Source of the DNA: Pleurostoma richardsiae
Taxonomy: Eukaryota > Ascomycota > Sordariomycetes > Calosphaeriales > Pleurostomataceae
Reading direction: 5' to 3'
Length of the DNA: 64,000 bases
NCBI GenBank assembly: GCA_030052745.1
Contig: JANBVO010000009.1
Span: 372,001 to 436,000 of the forward strand
The notes below the pieces were generated by a model. It saw nothing but the letters and a program-made list of their open reading frames with translations. It did no database searches and had not been told where the DNA came from. The translations under genes and the position numbers were made by a program. Positions within the stretch are counted from its first letter, which is position 1. Every line of letters begins with the position of its first letter. Below are positions 58,493 to 64,000 of the stretch, piece by piece.

Positions 58493-59389
58493 ATGAAGTT
58501 CCTTCCTGTCTTCCTGCTCGCCACTGCGGGCGTCGCCTTCGGTAAGGGCAACAGCACCTCGACGAAGTCGCAGTGCAAGCAGGTCGAGAAGCTCACCGAG
58601 CTCGTCAACCTCGCCGCCAACGCTACGCGCCTCGACGACAAGACCGACGGCAACACCACCAAGGCGTCGGCCATCCAGGCCAAGGCGTCCTCTGCCGCGG
58701 CCACGCTGCAGACGCTCGAGGCCAACTCGACGCTCATGGCGGCCTGCAACCAGATCTTCGCTGTCCAGGACATGGAGGACTCGTGTTCGCAGATGGCGTC
58801 GCTCGAGAAGGCGACGGCCCTCGCGGCGAACCAGACGCTGCTGGACGCTAAGTTCGGCAACGACACGGCCAAGGCGGACAAGCTCAAGGCGAAGGCGGCT
58901 GCGGGGGCGACGGAGCTGGCGACGCTGCAGGGGAACGCGACGCTGACGCAGTTCTGCGCGGCGCTCGACGACGCGGAGACGTGCGACACCATGGCGAAGC
59001 TGCAGAAGCAGGTGGACAAGGCGGCCAACGCGACGGCGCTCGACGCGAAGTTCGACGGCAACTCGACCAAGGTGGCGGCGTTCCAGGCCAAGGCCAGCAA
59101 GGCGGCGGCGAAGCTGGCGGTCATGACGAGCAACTCGACGTTGGTGAATCTGTGTGCGGCTTGTAAGTTGTTTCTCCCTGCGGCGAGGAAAGCGGGGGAT
59201 GTACTGACTGACGCCTTTACTTTCGCAGCCGGTTCGGGTACTCAGGCATCGACGGATAGCACGACGTCTGGATCTGCTTCGTCCTCGTCCTCTTCGGCGG
59301 CTTCGGGAGCCGAGGGCATCAGCCCCTGGCGTCTTGGGCCGATGATCTCCTTCCTGGCAGTCGCTATGGGTGCCATCTGCTTTCTATGA
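58493..59389 (+). CDS. GPI-type secreted protein with three Cys/Asn-glycan repeats
   Basis: Exons 58493-59162 and 59229-59389 join in phase to 276 residues; the 66-bp intron (GTAAGT..TTTCGCAG) leaves the frame open. A signal peptide (MKFLPVFLLATAGVAFG) is followed by three repeats of about 65-67 residues. Each has C..(M/V)xxLxKxxxxAANxTxLDxK, (G/D)N(T/S)TKxxxxxAKA, LxxLxxNxTL and a second Cys (first Cys: SQCKQ, DSCSQ, ETCDT). Each repeat has several N-x-T/S sequons and is predicted helical. A Ser/Thr-rich stalk (TDSTTSGSASSSSSSAASGA) and a hydrophobic C-terminus (PMISFLAVAMGAICFL) follow, the layout of a GPI-anchored wall or membrane protein. I do not recognise the repeat as a named domain. 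Function could be wall structure or a surface effector; unknown. Confidence 0.88.
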   Translation: MKFLPVFLLATAGVAFGKGNSTSTKSQCKQVEKLTELVNLAANATRLDDKTDGNTTKASAIQAKASSAAATLQTLEANSTLMAACNQIFAVQDMEDSCSQMASLEKATALAANQTLLDAKFGNDTAKADKLKAKAAAGATELATLQGNATLTQFCAALDDAETCDTMAKLQKQVDKAANATALDAKFDGNSTKVAAFQAKASKAAAKLAVMTSNSTLVNLCAACKLFLPAARKAGDVLTDAFTFAAGSGTQASTDSTTSGSASSSSSSAASGAEGISPWRLGPMISFLAVAMGAICFL

Positions 59390-60540
59390 GAGCCCCGCTG
59401 ACCTCGAGGCCTGTTGACGTTATGAAGGACTTTTCTGAGGGTTCTCTCAAGCTGCCAGTTGCTAGGAGGAGCAGACAGAGCCTATGTGGATGGCTTCGGA
59501 GTATTGGATCGTGGTAGCGTCGCATTTCAGAGTCCGAACTGCAGTTCGTCCGGCGATGGTTACTCGTCGGAGTTATTCCCCCCTGTTGTACGTCCTCTAT
59601 ATAAGGAGAACAGCTTCTGTCAGCACTTGAGAACCCAAAATAGATGCGACTCCTTCAGGCCCCTGAGGTGGACTAGCGCTTCGTCCCTCGTCGCTATTCT
59701 AATCGCTTGCGAAGTCAGTCCTGGAATTGAGGATATTAGGTTCCTGAAGGCAAGAGAAGGATTCAAAAAGATGAATAGCACTGAAATCCTGCATGTGAAT
59801 GACTGTGGCATGAAAGACAGGGTGTCACAGGAGGGCTGATGTGAGTGACTCCGGCCGTCAGGGGTACCTTTGGGACATATCGCAGTCGGTATGCGGACAC
59901 CTCAAAGATGACAGCAACGGGAAGAAGCGTCCGTGAGGTGTCTTGTTTGCATCGCCGCTCTACATGTCTGTCTGATCAGAAACTCTGTCTGCTTTGTTTA
60001 CCTATTTCTTCCCTTGTCTGCTGTCGCGTCTTCCTTTTTCCATCACCCTCCACGAACTCTCTGCTTCCGAAGACAAAACCCACACAACGATCCCTTCTTT
60101 CCACATCGCGATCTTTCCACATCACGGACTTTCCGCATCGCGAAAGATATCGTGCATCGCAAACTTTCCATATCTCGGGCTTTCCAAATCGCGAAAGAGA
60201 CATCGCCCATCGCGATCTTTCCAAATCGCGGACTTTCCACATCACGAAAGCGTCGTGTATCGCGACTTCCGTCATCCACACTCTTCACTTTACTGAAGCA
60301 CCCCTTCGACTGAACTGTGTTTCTTTCTCTCGTCTTTCCTTTCACGCTTAATCAAAAGAAGGCCGACCTCCAGCACCTATGACCGCCTCTGCGAAGCGTT
60401 GTCGACATCAACCCTTCAGCTGACCTGATTATTCCGCCCATTGCCAACCTACACCGCTGCGAGGTTTTCCTTCAAGAACCCTGTGAGATCCACATCATTC
60501 CCTGTGTTGAACCAAGCTGACAGAAAAATAGTCAACTACG
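59390..60540. promoter_or_regulatory. Intergenic and leader region upstream of the F-box/ankyrin gene
   Basis: No supported gene. It includes the palindrome-rich array at 60104-60270, and TCTATATAAGGAG at about 59597-59609 as a possible TATA element. AGAAAAATAGTCAACTACG precedes the ATG at 60541. Confidence 0.5.
60104..60270. repeat. 104-bp duplicated array of TTTCC / TCGCGA motifs
   Basis: CATCGCGATCTTTCCA occurs at 60104 and again at 60208, and the sequence between and after is a chain of about 20-base subunits built from CTTTCC + (A/G)CATC(A/G)CG. The self-complementary TCGCGA appears about five times within 160 bases. The array ends roughly 270 bases upstream of the F-box/ankyrin start codon, so it lies in the promoter or 5' UTR. 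Confidence 0.85.
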
Positions 60541-61446
60541 ATGGCTGATCGAATTTCTGACGTTTCCGAGTCATCCAGAGAGGCCGGTCCGGGTGACACC
60601 GTCATGTCTGACCGGTCGATGGAGGCGGCGCCTCCCATCCATCGCCTCCCTTCCGATATCATGAATGAGATTTTGCCGTACCTGACTCAGCCAGACCTCC
60701 GGAACCTGGCCATCACCAGCAAGGCCGCTGCAAATGGCCTGCTCCCCATGCTGTACCAGAGAGATGCCAAATCTCGTAATGCCGCGATCTTCCATGGAGC
60801 ACTCCATCTTCACCTGCCGGCCCTCCAAGAAGCAGTCCGTCAGGGGGCTCCAGTCAACATCGCCATGCCTCGCTATGCCGCCCTGGGGAGTCGCACTCCC
60901 CTGACAGATGCTATCCAAGGCGGCGACGCGGCTGTAGATGCCGTCGAGTTTCTGCTCCGGAGCGGCGCGGACCCCCGCATACTGATCAGCGTGTCCGCAA
61001 GAGAGGGTAAATTTGCGCTGTCGACCTTGACCATCGCCCTGGCCAGAGCCGATCGCAAGCGATGGTGCCCAGCGAAGATGGTCCGCTTGTTGCTGAAGTA
61101 CGAAGTTGACTCCGACGGATCAGAGTCAGAAGGCGAGGCCGTGGACGCAGAAGAGGATGACAACGGCTCCGACGATGACGACGAGGGAACGAGCTCTAAC
61201 TCATCTGGAGTTGCGTCGAGCAATTCTGTCAACCACACAGGCTATAATGGAAACAGTGAAGAGAGTGATTTTGTAGAAGAGCAAGGAGGAGAAGAAGGAG
61301 AAGAAGAAGACGAGAGTGATGATGACGACGAAGACGACGACGCCGAGGAAGAGGACGAAGACGAAGAGGGCGAAGACGAAGAGGACGAAGACGAAGAGGA
61401 CGAAGACGAAGATGATGAAGACGAAGATGATGAAGACGACGACGAA

Positions 61447-61478
<32 letters not shown>

Positions 61479-62880
61479 TTTTGGTATTGAAACCCATCGC
61501 AATGCGCCTTCCTTCCTCCGTCCCTTCCCCTACAACGACAATGATTGGTCCATGATTAATAGACCACTTCAGAGTGCGTCCGATGACGGGTTAAGTGGTG
61601 AACCGTTCGACGATCCGTACGAGCCGCCCCTGAAGCGCCTCTTCCGTGGCAGCTTCAAGTGTGTCTGCAACATGGGATCGTACTGCTCCCTCGAGATTGC
61701 GGAGCTGCTGCTGGACCTCTGCGAGGGGACTCTCTGCGACGACCTTCTCGTGCCAGCCGCAAAGACCCCGATACCCCGAGATATCATCCAGTGCCTGCTC
61801 AACCGCGGAGCTGATCCCAATCTGGATGCGGTTTCGGCTGTTCTGGAGGAGCTCTTCTCGGAGAACGACCCGCAGCTCAGGGATGAGCACAAGATCTCAC
61901 AGTTGCTGGCCGCCTTCGACCTCCTGCTCGACTATGGCGTCCAGAGCCAGCACTGCAAGGGGGTGGAGCTGTATGACGAAGTGATGTCCCGCATCATCCG
62001 GTGTGGCTGGGCCGAAGACGAGAAGCGCGTCAAGGTCGGCCTCATGCGCAATGTCCTTGGGCGCGGCGCCTCCGTCGAGCGAGTTACCACGGAGAAGACC
62101 GGAATGATGAGTCACTGGGAGGGCCAGGTAGAGTGGACTCCCCTGTTGAAGGCAGTCTACCACAGCATCAAGTCCTCCCGCGAGCCGGTGGACGTCCAGT
62201 TCCTCCTCGAGGAGGGCGCAGACCCTAACTACGCCTCGGATATTGGGGAGACCCCGCTGATAACCGCCGTGGCCCAGCGCGCCCACGGTTTCGCGTGGCT
62301 GCTGCTCGAGCACGGCGCCAAAGTCAACCAGGCAGGATGCTGCGCCCTGGAACCCGCTGAGCACATAGCGCCCCTAGTCCTGGCGGTCGAGAACGATGAT
62401 TATGAAATGGTAAGGCTGCTGCTCAGGCACGGCGCCGCACCCAACGGCGTCAAAGACGACAGGATCCCACTGCAGGACGCCCTCGAGAAGCTGCCGTCCG
62501 TCGACGACGGCATCATTCGCCTGCTCATCGAGAAAGGCGCTCACGTCAATTATCACTGGGCGTACCGACACCCGCTCGAGATCTTGCTGCAGGACGGCGT
62601 CGAGCCCGACCTGCTCCAGCTCTTTCTCGACAAGGGCCTCAGCGTCAGGTCGTCGGAGATCACCGCCCAGCTGGTCGGGGACTTCGTCCTAGCCGGCCCG
62701 AAGAAAACCAAGGACTGGCGCAAGAAGGTCGACGCGCTCTCGGGCACCCGCAGCGCGCCTCGTAGGGCGCGCAAGACCACCAGAGGGAGATGGAATCATG
62801 TAGACAGTGACAAGGAGTCCAGTGCCACGCATAGTGGGGGGAATTGGAGTGATACGGACAGTGGAGATTCACGTGAGTGA
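60541..62880 (+). CDS. F-box and ankyrin-repeat protein with a large acidic insert
   Basis: A single exon of 779 codons. An F-box-like segment lies at about 33-75 (IHRLPSDIMNEILPYLTQPD, LRNLAITSKAAANGLLPMLY). Ankyrin repeats come before and after a highly acidic insert: for example GSRTPLTDAIQGGDAAVDAV..LLRSGADPRI, VDVQFLLEEGADPNYASDIG, ETPLITAVAQRAHGFAWLLL, APLVLAVENDDYEMVRLLLR, GIIRLLIEKGAHVNYHW. Residues about 190-325 are mostly Asp and Glu, with one run of eleven Asp. The tail is Arg/Lys-rich then Ser/Asp-rich. F-box proteins bring targets to SCF ubiquitin ligases through Skp1, with ankyrins as a likely target-binding surface. The target is unknown. Fungal genomes hold many such genes and they evolve fast. 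Long antisense ORFs here (poly-Ser, poly-Val) are shadows of the acidic repeat. Confidence 0.88.
61260..61480 (+). repeat. Asp/Glu codon repeat in the F-box/ankyrin gene
   Basis: Short units such as GACGAAGAGGAC and GACGAAGATGAT repeat with GAA, GAG, GAC and GAT codons mixed. The mixed codon use shows that the acidic character, not just the DNA repeat, has been kept. Confidence 0.85.
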
Positions 62881-63938
62881 GCCAACGACGATACCTAGTG
62901 AAGATAACGTCGGACGAGATGAGGAGATACCGAAAGGGGAACTTCGGGAAAGGAACATCTGTTAACCTCATCAGAGGGGAATATGGGAGGTTGAGTTTTC
63001 CAGGAAAGTCTCCTTCGAGGATTGAGTCAGACGATGTAAGAGTATGAGGATGTAGTACTGTACGATGATGAATCAAGGGTCGGAAAGGACCAGAGAGCAT
63101 GCTCGTCCTGGGAGGAAGGGATGTTGATTGTATGTACATTCTTCCCGCATCCATATGATGGATATGGCCAAGAGTGCTCGGGGCCGGGCCATACCGATAG
63201 TTCCCGCATAATGGATGTCTTTCTTTGTCATGGAGCAGGCTGACCTTCGCTTGTAACGTCTCACTTTCGGTGGTGCATATGAGACGTCAGAATGTTGAGA
63301 TAGCTGTCGCGTTGTTAATCTCGGAGCACTGTCGCCAACGTTCCAAATGGAGGCGGCCTCCAAGACTGCCGCGGACTTATGATTGAGTAGAGGGATTGCC
63401 GTGCCCTCCACACCACCATGTCATAGAAGAGACTCCAATTCGCAGAGGAGAAGGACAAAGAAGGAGATTTGATGTCAAAGAGCAAACTTGAGTACAGCCG
63501 CTTCCGGAAATACTCGAGAAATTCAAACACGAGAAAGACGTGAGTGATTCTATGACTAGAAACCGCCGTACTGGAGAACCTGGAGTGGCCGCCGAGACAA
63601 TGGTAGGCGGAAAGGCTGGCATGCTATTGTTCCTTCGCTCCCGAGCGCCACCAGGGATTCTATAAATGGAGTAAGAGTGAATACGGGAATTTCTGGATTA
63701 TTGACGCCTGTCCTGACGGAGGTTCTCTCAGCTTGTCCAGATTGCCGAAGAATAAGAACCTAGACAGTTTTGGTCCATGCATCTGTAGAGATGTTCTTCT
63801 TTGCCATTGGCAGCTGCAACTGGCCTTGATCACCCATCAGATTCATATGCACATGCATTGCAGTTGTACGGGCACTAGAGAAACCCTCCTCGATTAAGAG
63901 ACGTCCGACGCGACACTGAGAAAAGCGCGCATATCACA
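62881..63938. other. Intergenic region downstream of the F-box/ankyrin gene
   Basis: About 1.06 kb with 3' UTR and upstream sequence of the next gene. Minus-strand ORFs of up to 164 codons begin inside the upstream gene or lack motifs. TTCTATAAATGGAGT at about 63658-63672 is a TATA-like element about 270 bases before the next start codon. Confidence 0.5.
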
Positions 63939-64000
63939 ATGGATCAGCATGAGATTGCCGTCGCGGAAATTGCCAAAAAGGTGCAGAAGTTTCACAAAGA
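63939..64000 (+). CDS. Start of an unidentified gene (possible FAD-linked oxidoreductase), cut by the window end
   Basis: ATG 63939 opens a frame of 20 codons to the window end (MDQHEIAVAEIAKKVQKFHK). The start context CACAATGG is good, and a TATA-like element lies upstream. The wording resembles the first residues of some fungal FAD-binding oxidoreductases (AVAEIA..V..F), but 20 residues are too few to call. Confidence 0.4.
   Translation, partial: MDQHEIAVAEIAKKVQKFHK

Noticed and set aside
61201-61502. Antisense poly-Ser and poly-Val ORFs
   Set aside because: They are complementary readings of the Asp/Glu codon repeat of the F-box/ankyrin gene.

Overview
The window looks like nuclear DNA of a filamentous ascomycete (Pezizomycotina, probably Sordariomycetes). 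Genes carry short introns (about 50-90 bp, GTRNGY donors, CTRAY-type branch sites, YAG acceptors). The conserved set includes a DASH kinetochore subunit, a Rho4-type GTPase, a PRMT5/Skb1 enzyme and Prp43. Relics of a fungal NLR-like protein and of a tyrosine-recombinase element also fit. All exon joins below were made by hand from frame, splice motifs and recalled family sequences, with no database search.

Layout. 1-2130: 5' part of an unidentified long minus-strand gene with a purine/pyrimidine minisatellite in its first intron. 2.1-13.3 kb: a gene-poor accessory island with several tandem arrays, a 5-oxoprolinase relic, two inverted copies of an unidentified dispersed repeat (one holding a 97-base assembly gap), and between them an apparently intact tyrosine recombinase with C2H2 fingers (Crypton-like or distantly captain-like). 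13.4-28.4 kb: a compact housekeeping block with DAD1 (DASH complex), RHO4 (septation GTPase), elongin C, the lariat debranching enzyme DBR1, a DUF7730-like protein, SmF, PRMT5/Skb1 and PRP43. 28.9-31.7 kb: a broken patatin/NB-ARC/TPR gene. 31.7-45.7 kb: a sparse region with only a small cysteine-containing protein and a secreted App1-like phosphatase. 45.7-64 kb: RTP1 (RNA polymerase II nuclear import), an AT-hook protein, threonine synthase, a membrane-anchored histidine-phosphatase-like protein with a degenerate active-site motif, a GPI-type protein with a triplicated cysteine repeat, an F-box/ankyrin protein with a very acidic insert, and the first codons of another gene.

Shared themes. 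Five neighbours within 15 kb (DBR1, SmF, PRMT5, PRP43 and, less directly, DAD1) serve RNA processing or cell division: PRMT5 methylates Sm proteins, Prp43 releases lariat-intron complexes and Dbr1 opens the lariat. This is probably ordinary fungal gene order and not an operon-like unit. The most unusual material is the recombinase island (5.9-13.3 kb), the triplicated-repeat cell-surface protein, the degenerate phosphatase and the palindrome-rich array upstream of the F-box/ankyrin gene.
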